In this document: piece by piece, positions 1 to 5,878 of the stretch
How the letters are laid out: each line of letters starts with the position of its first letter
Numbering within the stretch: the stretch's first letter is position 1
Assembly (NCBI GenBank): GCA_948665105.1
Contig: CAPNGW010000094.1
Span: forward strand, 1-8,185
DNA: 8,185 nt
Direction of reading: 5' to 3'
Source of the DNA: an uncultured Lachnospiraceae bacterium
GTDB taxonomy: Bacteria > Bacillota > Clostridia > Lachnospirales > Lachnospiraceae
The notes under the pieces: generated by a model
Database searches by the model: none
The model's input: the letters and a program-made list of their open reading frames with translations, nothing else
What the model was told of the DNA's origin: nothing
Program-made: the position numbers and the translations under genes

Positions 1-1
1 A

Positions 2-1078
2 AACCCGGACCAGACGCCTGGCCAGAGCCCGGAGGGTCAACCGAATCAGGAACCGGAGGATGAGCCAGACCCTGAACCGGTGATTGTGGAGAGGGAGCTG
101 GAAGCCAGCGACTATCAGATTTTGCAAAGTAAGTTATATGCCATTGGCAAGAAAACAAACCGCTCTGTGGTGACGGTAACGGGGGTTACCAGTGACACAG
201 ACTGGTTTGATTCGGCCTATGAGCGTGAAAATCAGGCATCTGGTGTTATTATCGCCAACAACGGCCAGGAGCTTTTGATTCTCACGGAGAGGAAGGTCAT
301 TGACAATGCGGAGGCAATCAACATCACCTTTATCAATGAGGATGTGGTTCCTGCTGCGCTTAAGAAATACGACGGAAATACCGGAATTGCCATTATCAGT
401 GTGGCTCTGGCCGACATTTCTGAGGAGACCATGGGCAAGATTGGTGTGGCCACATTGGGCAATTCCCTGACGGTCAATCAGGGAACGGTGGTGATTGCCA
501 TCGGAAGCCCTCTGGGAATCAACTATGCCATACGCTGCGGGACGGTTACCGCTTCCGACAACACCATATCTACCTGGGACAGTACTTATACGGTGTTTAC
601 CACAGATATCTCCGGCAGTGCCCAGGGGAGTGGCGTGCTGATAAATCTGGAGGGCGAGATTGTGGGCATCATGCTGCAGAGCTACAGCAATTCCGGAGAC
701 CAGAATACCATCACAGCCCTGTCTGTTTCGGAGCTGAAGGGTGTTATTGAGGCTCTGTCCAATGGGAAGGACATTCCTTATCTGGGGCTTAAGACCAGTA
801 CTGTCACCGATGAGATATCTGCGGAACACGGACTTCCCAAGGGAGTGTATATTAAGGGTGTGGAAACAGACCTGCCCTCTCCGGCCATGAATGCCGGCCT
901 TCAGGAGGGAGACGTCATCGTGAAAATCAACGGTGAGGAGGTTCTGACGGAGGATGCCTATACCCAGAAGCTGATGGCGCTGCTGCCGGAACAGCAAATG
1001 ACATTGACACTGATGCGCCAGAGCGGAGAAGAATACGTGGAATTGGAATGTACGGCTGTGGTGAGCGTGCTTCCATAG
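2..1078 (+). CDS. HtrA/DegP-like S1C trypsin-fold protein with PDZ domain, 5'-truncated by window edge, probable pseudoprotease
   Basis: The frame is open to the left edge. A GTG at 80 is a possible internal start, but the 26 codons before it read as a Pro/Glu/Gln/Asp-rich linker, so the real start, probably with a membrane anchor, lies outside the window. Residue numbers count from that GTG. Residues 25-200 follow the HtrA protease fold: an SGVII strand at 54-58, LTERKVI at 68-74 where active HtrA has LTNNHVI, TGIAIISV at 101-108 where active enzymes have SDIALL, and TTDISGSAQGSGVLIN at 174-189 in place of TDAAINPGNSGGPL. Catalytic His is therefore Lys72 and Asp is Gly102; the 30-residue spacing matches that of DegP. 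Ser184 is probably kept, but the GNSGG oxyanion loop is altered. A PDZ domain fills about 233-325, with GDVIVKINGEEV at 277-288. HtrA proteins handle misfolded envelope proteins; this copy is more likely a binding or scaffold protein. It lies 70 nt before the exoribonuclease gene. The family is clear; loss of activity is inferred. Confidence 0.88.
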   Translation, partial: NPDQTPGQSPEGQPNQEPEDEPDPEPVIVERELEASDYQILQSKLYAIGKKTNRSVVTVTGVTSDTDWFDSAYERENQASGVIIANNGQELLILTERKVIDNAEAINITFINEDVVPAALKKYDGNTGIAIISVALADISEETMGKIGVATLGNSLTVNQGTVVIAIGSPLGINYAIRCGTVTASDNTISTWDSTYTVFTTDISGSAQGSGVLINLEGEIVGIMLQSYSNSGDQNTITALSVSELKGVIEALSNGKDIPYLGLKTSTVTDEISAEHGLPKGVYIKGVETDLPSPAMNAGLQEGDVIVKINGEEVLTEDAYTQKLMALLPEQQMTLTLMRQSGEEYVELECTAVVSVLP

Positions 1079-1134
1079 AGGGGGTACTTTCTCCCGGCCA
1101 AGGGGCACCGATTTACAGAAAAAGGAAGGATTTT

Positions 1135-1140
1135 GGAGGA
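1135..1140 (+). promoter_or_regulatory. Ribosome binding site of the YhaM-type gene
   Basis: GGAGGA lies 8 nt before the ATG at 1149. It fixes that start, which also gives the N-terminus expected for the OB-fold of this family. Confidence 0.8.
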
Positions 1141-1148
1141 AATTTGAT

Positions 1149-2096
1149 ATGAAATATATAGAGACTCTGCGGGAAGGTGAACGGGTGGGGGAGATTTTCC
1201 TCTGCAAACACAAGCAGACGGCTATGACTAAAAGTGGAAAGCCTTACGAGTCTTTGATTTTACAGGATAAGACGGGAACGCTGGATGCAAAGATTTGGGA
1301 CCCCAATTCCCAGGGAATCGATGATTTTGAGGCGTTGGATTATATTGACGTGATGGGAGATGTGACAAGCTTTCAGGGCGCTTTGCAGTTAAATGTGAAG
1401 CGGGTGCGGAAGGTGAAGGAGGGGGATTATGACCCCAGCGACTATCTTCCGGTGAGCGAGAAGGACATCCCGGCCATGTATCGGGAGCTGACAGGGTTTG
1501 TGGAAAGCATGGAAAATCCTTATCTAAGGCAGCTGGCGGAAAACTTTTTTGTGAAGGATCAGGAGTTTGCAAAAAGGTTTCAGTTTCACAGCGCGGCCAA
1601 AAATGTTCACCATGGATTTGTGGGGGGACTTTTGGAGCATACCTTAAGCGTGGTGAAGCTGTGCGACTATTTTGCCGGAGCTTACACGATTTTGAATCGG
1701 GATTTGCTTTTGGCGGCGGCCATGTTTCATGATATCGGGAAGCTGGAGGAGTTGTCCACATTTCCGGCTAATGATTATACGGACGACGGGCAGCTGTTGG
1801 GGCACATTATGATAGGCGTGGAGATGGTAGGCCAGAGAATCAGCCTCATTCCGGGCTTTCCGGCAAAGCTGGCCACGGAGCTTAAGCATTGCATTCTGGC
1901 CCATCACGGGGAGCTGGAATTTGGTTCGCCAAAAAAGCCTGCCCTGGCAGAGGCGCTGGCTTTGAGCTTTGCGGACAATGCGGATGCCAAAATGCAGACC
2001 ATGAAGGAGGCTTTAGCGGCAGCGCCCCTGGGTGGGACGGAATGGCTGGGTTATAACCGGCTGTTTGAGTCCAATATCAGAAAGACAAGTATATAG
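1149..2096 (+). CDS. yhaM: YhaM-type 3'-5' exoribonuclease (OB-fold plus HD domain)
   Basis: A 315-residue protein, the usual YhaM length. Family members degrade RNA (and in vitro ssDNA) from the 3' end in the cytoplasm using metal ions held by an HD domain. Residues 10-90 form a nucleic-acid-binding OB-fold (SLILQDKTGTLDAKIWD at 35-51). The HD domain spans about 145-285, with candidate metal ligands His164 (LLEHT), His194-Asp195 (MFHDIGK), His219, His253 (LAHHGE) and Asp279 (ADNADAK), so the active site looks complete. The ATG has a GGAGGA site 8 nt upstream. The gene sits 70 nt after the HtrA-like gene and 17 nt before rlmD, in the same orientation, which fits an operon concerned with RNA metabolism and envelope upkeep. 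No truncation or frameshift is seen. The gene symbol follows the B. subtilis family name; identity is judged from motifs only. Confidence 0.92.
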   Translation: MKYIETLREGERVGEIFLCKHKQTAMTKSGKPYESLILQDKTGTLDAKIWDPNSQGIDDFEALDYIDVMGDVTSFQGALQLNVKRVRKVKEGDYDPSDYLPVSEKDIPAMYRELTGFVESMENPYLRQLAENFFVKDQEFAKRFQFHSAAKNVHHGFVGGLLEHTLSVVKLCDYFAGAYTILNRDLLLAAAMFHDIGKLEELSTFPANDYTDDGQLLGHIMIGVEMVGQRISLIPGFPAKLATELKHCILAHHGELEFGSPKKPALAEALALSFADNADAKMQTMKEALAAAPLGGTEWLGYNRLFESNIRKTSI

Positions 2097-2113
2097 AAGA
2101 ATAGGGGAAACAT

Positions 2114-3892
2114 ATGGGTAAAAAGCATATGAAAGGAAAAGCACCGGAGACAGTCTTTGGTGCTTTCCAATTTAAAAAGGACGATGTGCTAAAGCTTCAA
2201 ATTGAGGATATGGGCGTTGACGGGGAAGGCATCGGCAAGGTGGAGAACGTCACCTTTTTTGTCAAGGATGCGGTTGTGGGTGATGTGGTGACGGCCAAGG
2301 TTATGAAGATGAAAAAGAGCTATGGCTATGCCCGCCTGCTTGAGATTGTGGAGCCTTCCCCTTACCGGGCAGAGCCGAAATGTGAATTTCACCGGCAGTG
2401 CGGCGGGTGCCAGCTCCAGGCCCTGTCTTATGAAAAGCAGCTGGAATTCAAGGAACAGAAGGTGCGAAATAACCTGATTCGGATTGGTGGTTTTCAGGAT
2501 GCGAATGGGGCCATGGAGCCCATTCTCGGCATGGAGGAGCCTTATTACTACCGAAACAAGGCCCAGTTTCCCGTGGGCAGAGATAAGGAAGGCAGGATTG
2601 TGGCCGGATTTTATGCCAGCCGAAGCCACAACATTATTCCCAACCGGAGGTGCCACTTGGGAGATGGTGTCAATGAGCGCGTGCTGGATATTGTAATTGG
2701 CTTTATGGAGGAATTTGGAATTGAGCCTTACGATGAAGCAACCGGCAGGGGGCTGGTACGGCATGTGCTGGTGCGGAAGGGATTTTTCACCGGGGAGGTT
2801 ATGGTCTGCCTGGTGATAAACGGGCGAAGCCTGCCCTACAGGGAGAAGCTTGTTTCTAAATTATTGGATGTGGAGGGCATGACAAGTATCACCCTGAATG
2901 TAAATGAGAGAAACACCAATGTGATTCTGGGAGAGGAATTGATTTTACTGTGGGGCAAGGATTTTATCACAGATACCATTGGGGACATCCGCTACCGGAT
3001 TTCTCCTCTGTCCTTCTATCAGGTGAACCCGGTGCAGACGCGTCGTCTGTACGAAACCGCGCTTCAATACGCAGGGCTTACCGGAGCGGAGACGGTGTGG
3101 GACTTGTACTGTGGAATCGGTACGATATCGCTGTTTTTGGCCCGGGAAGCCAAGATGGTCTATGGGGTGGAGATTGTAGGAAAGGCCATTGAGAATGCCC
3201 GGGATAATGCAGCGCTAAATGGAATTGAGAATGTGGAGTTTTTTGTGGGAAAGGCCGAGGAGGTGCTGCCGGAATTCTATGAGAGCGGGAGAGAAGCCGT
3301 TGCTGACAGTGACGAAGGAGACAGCAAAGCAGGAAGGTCGGGCGATGGCAGGAAGGTCCATGGCAAGGATATGCTGCACCCGGATGTGATAGTTGTGGAC
3401 CCACCCAGAAAGGGCTGCGATGAGCGATGCCTTGAGACCATTGTGAAAATGCGGCCGGAGCGGGTGGTGTATGTGAGCTGTGATTCGGCGACGCTGGCCC
3501 GGGATTTGAAGTATCTTTGTGGGAACGGGTATGAGCTTAAGAGGGTGCAGGCGGTGGATATGTTTCCGCAGACGGTGGGGGTGGAAACATGTGTCCTTTT
3601 GTCGCGTAAGAGGTCTACTACCAGAATAGAGATAGAAATGGACCTCACAGAAGCGGACAGGAGGGAATGTATCGGGAAAGCAACCTATCAGGAGATTGCT
3701 GACTATGTAATGGAACATTATCAGGCTCATGTTTCAAGATTATACATAGCACAGATAAAAAGGAAATGCGGATTGGATGTAGGAGAAGCATATAATAAAC
3801 CTAAATGTGAAAACCCTAAAGTGCCAAATTGTCCGCCAGAAAAGGAGAAGATGATAAAAGAAGCATTAAAATATTTTGGGATGATTAAATAA
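2114..3892 (+). CDS. rlmD: 23S rRNA (uracil-C5)-methyltransferase RlmD/RumA with an extra AT-rich C-terminal domain
   Basis: RlmD-type enzymes transfer a methyl group from SAM to C5 of a uracil in 23S rRNA. The 592 residues contain: a TRAM RNA-binding domain at about 20-85; Fe-S ligands Cys90, Cys96, Cys99 (CX5CGGC) and Cys180; the SAM motif VWDLYCGIGT at 328-337; DPPRKG at 429-434; the catalytic cysteine Cys456 in YVSCDSATLARD; and Glu491 in GVETCVLL, the likely general base. Two oddities stand out. About 30 residues at 390-420, rich in Asp, Gly, Ser and Lys, are inserted just before DPPRKG. The protein also continues about 95 residues beyond the usual end (VETCVLLS) into a helix-rich domain containing ATYQEIADYV, SRLYIAQIKRKCG and CPPEKEKMIKEALKYF. 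That tail is much more AT-rich than the body, and I recall such tails in rlmD genes used as integration sites. AGGGG at 2103-2107 serves the ATG at 2114; a second ATG follows at 2129. Confidence 0.93.
   Translation: MGKKHMKGKAPETVFGAFQFKKDDVLKLQIEDMGVDGEGIGKVENVTFFVKDAVVGDVVTAKVMKMKKSYGYARLLEIVEPSPYRAEPKCEFHRQCGGCQLQALSYEKQLEFKEQKVRNNLIRIGGFQDANGAMEPILGMEEPYYYRNKAQFPVGRDKEGRIVAGFYASRSHNIIPNRRCHLGDGVNERVLDIVIGFMEEFGIEPYDEATGRGLVRHVLVRKGFFTGEVMVCLVINGRSLPYREKLVSKLLDVEGMTSITLNVNERNTNVILGEELILLWGKDFITDTIGDIRYRISPLSFYQVNPVQTRRLYETALQYAGLTGAETVWDLYCGIGTISLFLAREAKMVYGVEIVGKAIENARDNAALNGIENVEFFVGKAEEVLPEFYESGREAVADSDEGDSKAGRSGDGRKVHGKDMLHPDVIVVDPPRKGCDERCLETIVKMRPERVVYVSCDSATLARDLKYLCGNGYELKRVQAVDMFPQTVGVETCVLLSRKRSTTRIEIEMDLTEADRRECIGKATYQEIADYVMEHYQAHVSRLYIAQIKRKCGLDVGEAYNKPKCENPKVPNCPPEKEKMIKEALKYFGMIK
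3590..3660 (+). other. Candidate attachment junction (composition break) inside the 3' end of rlmD
   Basis: The codons for VETCVLLSR (about 3581-3606) are where canonical RlmD proteins end. By hand count, G+C is about 55% over 3421-3600, 48% over 3601-3660 and 36% over 3661-3890. The reading frame runs through unbroken. The pattern fits site-specific insertion of a mobile element whose end carries a replacement 3' end for the target gene. The crossover base cannot be placed from one end alone, and no integrase is visible in this window. Confidence 0.45.
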
Positions 3893-3908
3893 GAGACAGG
3901 CTGATTGC

Positions 3909-3943
3909 AAGAGATAGTGGATGATTCTGCTATCTCTTTTTTA
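3909..3943 (+). terminator. Rho-independent terminator after rlmD
   Basis: AGAGATAG (3910-3917) pairs with CTATCTCT (3930-3937) around a 12-nt loop and is followed by a run of Ts. It starts 17 nt after the rlmD stop and closes the housekeeping transcription unit. Confidence 0.85.
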
Positions 3944-3990
3944 TTGCAAAAAAAAAATTATAATTTTTTGTTTTCTGCTTATCGTATAGA

Positions 3991-4020
3991 GACAATGAAG
4001 GACAGGTGCAGACAGGTTCT
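3991..4020 (+). repeat. Three helically phased GACA repeats
   Basis: Three consecutive 10-bp units start with GACA: GACAATGAAG, GACAGGTGCA and GACAGGTTCT. A related GACAGGCTGATTG occurs at 3895-3907 and GACAGGTTCTGATTG at 4011-4025. One-turn spacing puts the units on the same face of the helix, as in protein-binding arrays. No binding protein can be assigned. Confidence 0.4.
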
Positions 4021-4054
4021 GATTGGTAGGAAAAGGGGCGGTTACACCGCTGAA

Positions 4055-4071
4055 TTTTGAAAGGAGAAAAG
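4055..4071 (+). repeat. 17-bp translation-initiation repeat, copy 1
   Basis: TTTTGAAAGGAGAAAAG occurs here and again at 4525-4541, in both cases just before a start codon of a very short or broken ORF. It contains the AAGGAG ribosome binding site. The likely explanation is a shared translation-initiation cassette within one element, not a recombination site. Confidence 0.6.
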
Positions 4072-4076
4072 ATGTT

Positions 4077-4127
4077 ATGCAGGAAACAAAAGTAAGAAAT
4101 GAAGAAACAGGGAGGGTGATGTTATGA
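4077..4127 (+). CDS. Possible 16-residue leader or remnant ORF overlapping ssb
   Basis: An ORF from the ATG at 4077 encodes MQETKVRNEETGRVML and stops at 4125-4127, overlapping the ssb start (ATGA). It has AAGGAG (4061-4066) 10 nt upstream, in a 17-bp segment repeated exactly at 4525-4541. The ATG at 4072 in another frame gives only 7 codons. It could couple translation to ssb, or be the remains of a deleted gene. I do not recognise the peptide. Confidence 0.3.
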   Translation: MQETKVRNEETGRVML

Positions 4128-4519
4128 ACAGATTGATTCTACATGGCAGAATGACAGCGGATCCCAGAGTAAGATATGGGGAGGATGAAAACCATACCTG
4201 TTTTGCGAGATGGTCTATGGCAGTCGAAGACAGAAGCTGGAAAGTGGATGATACATACCATGTTGATTTTATCCCATGCAAAGCTGTCGGAAATGTGGCA
4301 ACTGTGGTTGCTAATACCTGTTGTAAGGGGAAAGAGCTGGTGATATCAGGCAAAATGCAGAGCGGTTTCTATGAAAAGGATGGCAAAAGGCATTATACAA
4401 TGGAATGTTTTGTTGAATCCATTGATTTTTGTGGTAAAAAGGAAACACCGTCAGGCTCGGCAGAGGAAGGCTTCATCAACATACCAGAGGAAATGTTAGC
4501 GGAGATGCCTTTTAAATAA
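4124..4519 (+). CDS. ssb: Single-stranded DNA-binding protein, mobile-element type
   Basis: A 131-residue SSB that would coat ssDNA in the cytoplasm during replication or conjugative transfer. Residues 1-110 match an OB-fold: MNRLILHGRMTADPRVRYG at the start, ARWSMAVEDR at 29-38, VDFIPCKAVGNVA at 47-59, and KELVISGKMQSGFYEKDGKRHYTMECFVESIDF at about 71-103. The tail has no long Gly/Gln-rich linker and ends in INIPEEMLAEMPFK. That recalls the acidic ...PF tip that recruits partner proteins, but with an extra terminal Lys. Length and tail resemble the accessory SSBs of conjugative elements of Clostridia more than the chromosomal SSB, which normally sits between rpsF and rpsR. A GGGAGGG site at 4110-4116 lies 7 nt before the ATG. 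The nearby short and broken ORFs suggest an eroding element. Confidence 0.85.
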   Translation: MNRLILHGRMTADPRVRYGEDENHTCFARWSMAVEDRSWKVDDTYHVDFIPCKAVGNVATVVANTCCKGKELVISGKMQSGFYEKDGKRHYTMECFVESIDFCGKKETPSGSAEEGFINIPEEMLAEMPFK

Positions 4520-4524
4520 GGCAG

Positions 4525-4541
4525 TTTTGAAAGGAGAAAAG
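4525..4541 (+). repeat. 17-bp translation-initiation repeat, copy 2
   Basis: An exact copy of the segment at 4055-4071. Here it precedes the start codon of the frameshifted gene at 4543. Confidence 0.6.
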
Positions 4542-4542
4542 T

Positions 4543-4747
4543 ATGATTAAAGGAAAACAGAACTGGACAGTAAGCAGAGGAAAAGACTGCTGTTTCTGAT
4601 ACGGCAGATATTTCTCCTAAAAAATTACAGGAAGAAGCTGATGCAGAGAATATTCCTGATAATGAAGCGGAAAGCAAGGGAGAAGAACAGGGGGAATGTG
4701 TTCCGTTACCGGATCACATTCTAACAGAGGAAAAGGCGGAGGATTAA
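4543..4747 (+). pseudogene. Frameshifted gene for a small acidic protein downstream of ssb
   Basis: A well-placed AAGGAG (4531-4536) serves the ATG at 4543, but that frame stops after 18 codons (TGA 4597). One base out of phase, 57 codons from 4574 to the TAA at 4745 read as a coherent Glu/Asp-rich protein (AEEKTAVSDTADIS at its start, ILTEEKAED at its end) with no ATG, GTG or TTG of its own. Removing one G near 4551-4553 would join the start to MIKENRTGQ, and then only the TAA at 4571 interrupts the reading. At least two lesions are therefore implied: an extra base and a nonsense change. I do not recognise the family. A +1 programmed frameshift at TTC-TGA is possible but less economical, because the acidic frame already looks coding before that point. 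It probably belonged to the ssb transcript. Confidence 0.55.
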
Positions 4748-4759
4748 GCCTGCATAATG

Positions 4760-4776
4760 CAGATACAATGTATCTG
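4760..4776 (+). other. Perfect 7-bp hairpin after the ssb gene group
   Basis: CAGATAC, loop AAT, GTATCTG. It is not followed by a U-run and overlaps a short palindrome, TGCATAATGCA (4751-4761). It may stabilise the 3' end of the ssb message; its role is unknown. Confidence 0.35.
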
Positions 4777-4800
4777 TACTTTCAAAATATTTTAACAGGG

Positions 4801-4838
4801 CAGGCAGGGAAATAGAAATATTGTTCTCTGCCTGTTTT
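4801..4838 (+). terminator. Rho-independent terminator of the ssb transcription unit
   Basis: CAGGCAGGGA (4801-4810) pairs with TCTCTGCCTG (4825-4834), with one G-U pair, and is followed by TTTT. It lies between the broken acidic ORF and the J-domain gene, so the latter probably has its own promoter. Confidence 0.7.
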
Positions 4839-4864
4839 CAAACTTGAAAAGTAAGGGGATGCTT

Positions 4865-5374
4865 ATGAAATGGTTTAATGTAAATGAGGTCAAAGATTTG
4901 AACAGCTTAAGAAGTGTTTATAAGAAGTTGTTGATTAAATACCATCCTGACAACAATGAAGAAGATACCACTGCAATTATGCAGGAAATCAATGCGGAGT
5001 ATGCTTCATTGTTCCAACAACTGAAAAATGGCTTTGAACAGTCAGGGGGTTATGATAAAGCGACTGACCGACAGAAGCAGAATTATAGTTGGGAGAAAGA
5101 CAGGAAGATAAGAGAAATGATACTTGCACTAAGTAAGATGGAAGGTCTGATTATTGAAATCTGTGGGGTATGGATATATGTACGGGGAAATACAAAACAG
5201 CATAGGCAAGGATTGCGAGCACTTGGGCTTACATGGAACAGGCAGAAAGAATGTTGGATTATACATTTTGACGATTATTACAAACATGGTCAGCAAAGTA
5301 TGAGCATGAGTTACATAAGGGAAAAATATGGATCTGTGTTTGTTAAAAGTGCGGAGAAGGCTATGATTGAGTAA
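4865..5374 (+). CDS. J-domain (DnaJ-like) accessory protein
   Basis: A 169-residue protein from the ATG at 4865. Upstream in-frame TTG (4844) and ATG (4859) codons are less likely because AAGGGG (4853-4858) sits 6 nt before 4865. Residues 1-55 form a minimal J-domain (SVYKKLLIKYHPDNNEE, with the diagnostic HPD at 27-29, then MQEINAEYASLF), which stimulates Hsp70/DnaK ATPase activity. The G/F region, zinc-binding repeats and substrate domains of true DnaJ are absent. Residues 95-140 form a second module, IIEICGVWIYVRGNTKQHRQ followed by LGLTWNRQKECWIIHF. From memory it resembles the W-x-W-V-x-G-x-TK-x-H / W-x-x-KK-x-x-W pattern of small J-proteins in phages and conjugative elements. A role in remodelling replication or transfer proteins with host DnaK is plausible but inferred. 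It is flanked by a terminator upstream and noncoding DNA downstream. Confidence 0.75.
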   Translation: MKWFNVNEVKDLNSLRSVYKKLLIKYHPDNNEEDTTAIMQEINAEYASLFQQLKNGFEQSGGYDKATDRQKQNYSWEKDRKIREMILALSKMEGLIIEICGVWIYVRGNTKQHRQGLRALGLTWNRQKECWIIHFDDYYKHGQQSMSMSYIREKYGSVFVKSAEKAMIE

Positions 5375-5558
5375 AAGGTTTTATGATACTTCAAAAAGAT
5401 GGAATTATTCTGAAATGGATTTGTATAGTGTAATACCTCTCGAAAGAGGGGCGAACCTGTCAAAGTAAATTACAGAATAAGGACTGCTTTTTTGGCTGAT
5501 TTTTATATGGGTTTATTTTTGATGTAGCCTGAGAGGGAGCAAAGAAATAAAAACAATA
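5375..5558 (+). other. Noncoding stretch after the J-domain gene holding a nested RNA fold
   Basis: No credible gene is present. A 16-codon ORF (5383-5433, MILQKDGIILKWICIV) follows a weak AAAAGG and ends just before the hairpin; it may be a remnant. Between 5405 and 5480 three arms nest: TTATTCTG (5405-5412) with CAGAATAA (5473-5480), TGTAAT (5429-5434) with ATTACA (5469-5474), and CCTCT-CGAA-AGAGG (5436-5449). The two outer stems share bases 5473-5474, so they compete slightly or stack. The segment GGCGAACCTGTCAAAG between them would be unpaired. The downstream T-rich DNA holds nothing I recognise. It could be an ncRNA or a 3' UTR structure of the J-domain transcript. Confidence 0.4.
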
Positions 5559-5596
5559 AAAAGACCTGTGTTTTTTCGTTAGAACATAGGTCTTTT
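5559..5596. terminator. Bidirectional terminator between the convergent J-domain and XRE genes
   Basis: AAAAGACCTGTG (5559-5570) pairs with CATAGGTCTTTT (5585-5596) with one G-U pair. Both flanks are A/T-rich, so each strand ends in a U-run. It overlaps the stop codon of the minus-strand regulator gene by two bases. Confidence 0.85.
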
Positions 5597-5825
5597 ATAT
5601 ATCTTGGTTATGCTGTTCGCTATCTTCATCAGGAATATACTCAACAATATCTGAAATCTGGCAGTCAAGAGCTCTGCAGAGATTATCCAATGTATAAGTA
5701 GTAATGCTTTTGCCTTTTTTGATGCAGTTTATCGTATTTGCGTTAATGCCTTTTTTCTGGACTAAGGCATATATGGAAATGTTTTTCTCTTTTAGCGTGC
5801 GGAAAAAGGGAACATAGGAAACCAT
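5595..5825 (-). CDS. XRE/Cro-CI family helix-turn-helix regulator
   Basis: A 76-residue DNA-binding protein. The start at 5825 (MVSYVPFF) is chosen because the minus strand reads AAAGGAGT (5833-5840) 7 nt before it. A longer frame from 5861 would place this site inside the gene. Residues 5-65 are a single Cro/CI-type HTH: FFRTLKEKNIS (helix 1), SIYALVQKKG (helix 2), NANTINCIKKG (recognition helix, 28-38), then TLDNLCRALDCQISDIVEYIP, the usual end of small YozG/HTH_26-like regulators. There is no ligand or peptidase domain. It is transcribed divergently from the two lipoprotein genes, and the intergenic DNA holds repeats that could be its operators. This suggests it represses itself and possibly the lipoprotein operon. 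The family is clear; the target is inferred from position. Confidence 0.85.
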   Translation of the reverse strand: MVSYVPFFRTLKEKNISIYALVQKKGINANTINCIKKGKSITTYTLDNLCRALDCQISDIVEYIPDEDSEQHNQDI

Positions 5826-5850
5826 AGCATCAACTCCTTTACTGGTATTT

Positions 5851-5878
5851 ATTATAGGCATATAGATAAATTTCTAAT
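5851..5878 (-). promoter_or_regulatory. Possible promoter of the XRE regulator
   Basis: On the minus strand TATAAT (5856-5851) is a perfect -10. The -35, ATTAGA (5878-5873), 16 nt away, is weak. The element overlaps the leftmost TATAGATAAA repeat, so a protein bound there would block transcription. Confidence 0.45.

Noticed and set aside
134..1213. A 359-codon open frame on the minus strand opposite the HtrA-like gene
   Set aside because: It is antisense to a gene with clear HtrA and PDZ homology and runs into the yhaM start. Its translation is His/Arg/Gln-rich without recognisable motifs, as expected of a shadow frame in GC-rich coding DNA.
2189..2764. Minus-strand open frame of 191 codons inside rlmD
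   Set aside because: Antisense to the Fe-S and TRAM region of rlmD; no motifs and no ribosome binding site noted.
3968..3996. Possible promoter before ssb (TTGTTT, 17 nt, GACAAT)
   Set aside because: The spacing is right but both hexamers are poor matches and the DNA is AT-rich, so chance agreement is likely. The real ssb promoter was not identified.
4075..4353. Minus-strand frame of 92 codons opposite ssb
   Set aside because: It is the shadow of the OB-fold coding sequence and has no support of its own.
5436..5460. Riboswitch (c-di-GMP GEMM-like) suggested by the CGAAAG hairpin followed by a GGGCGAACC strand
   Set aside because: The other conserved GEMM segments are missing and no same-strand gene follows before the terminator.
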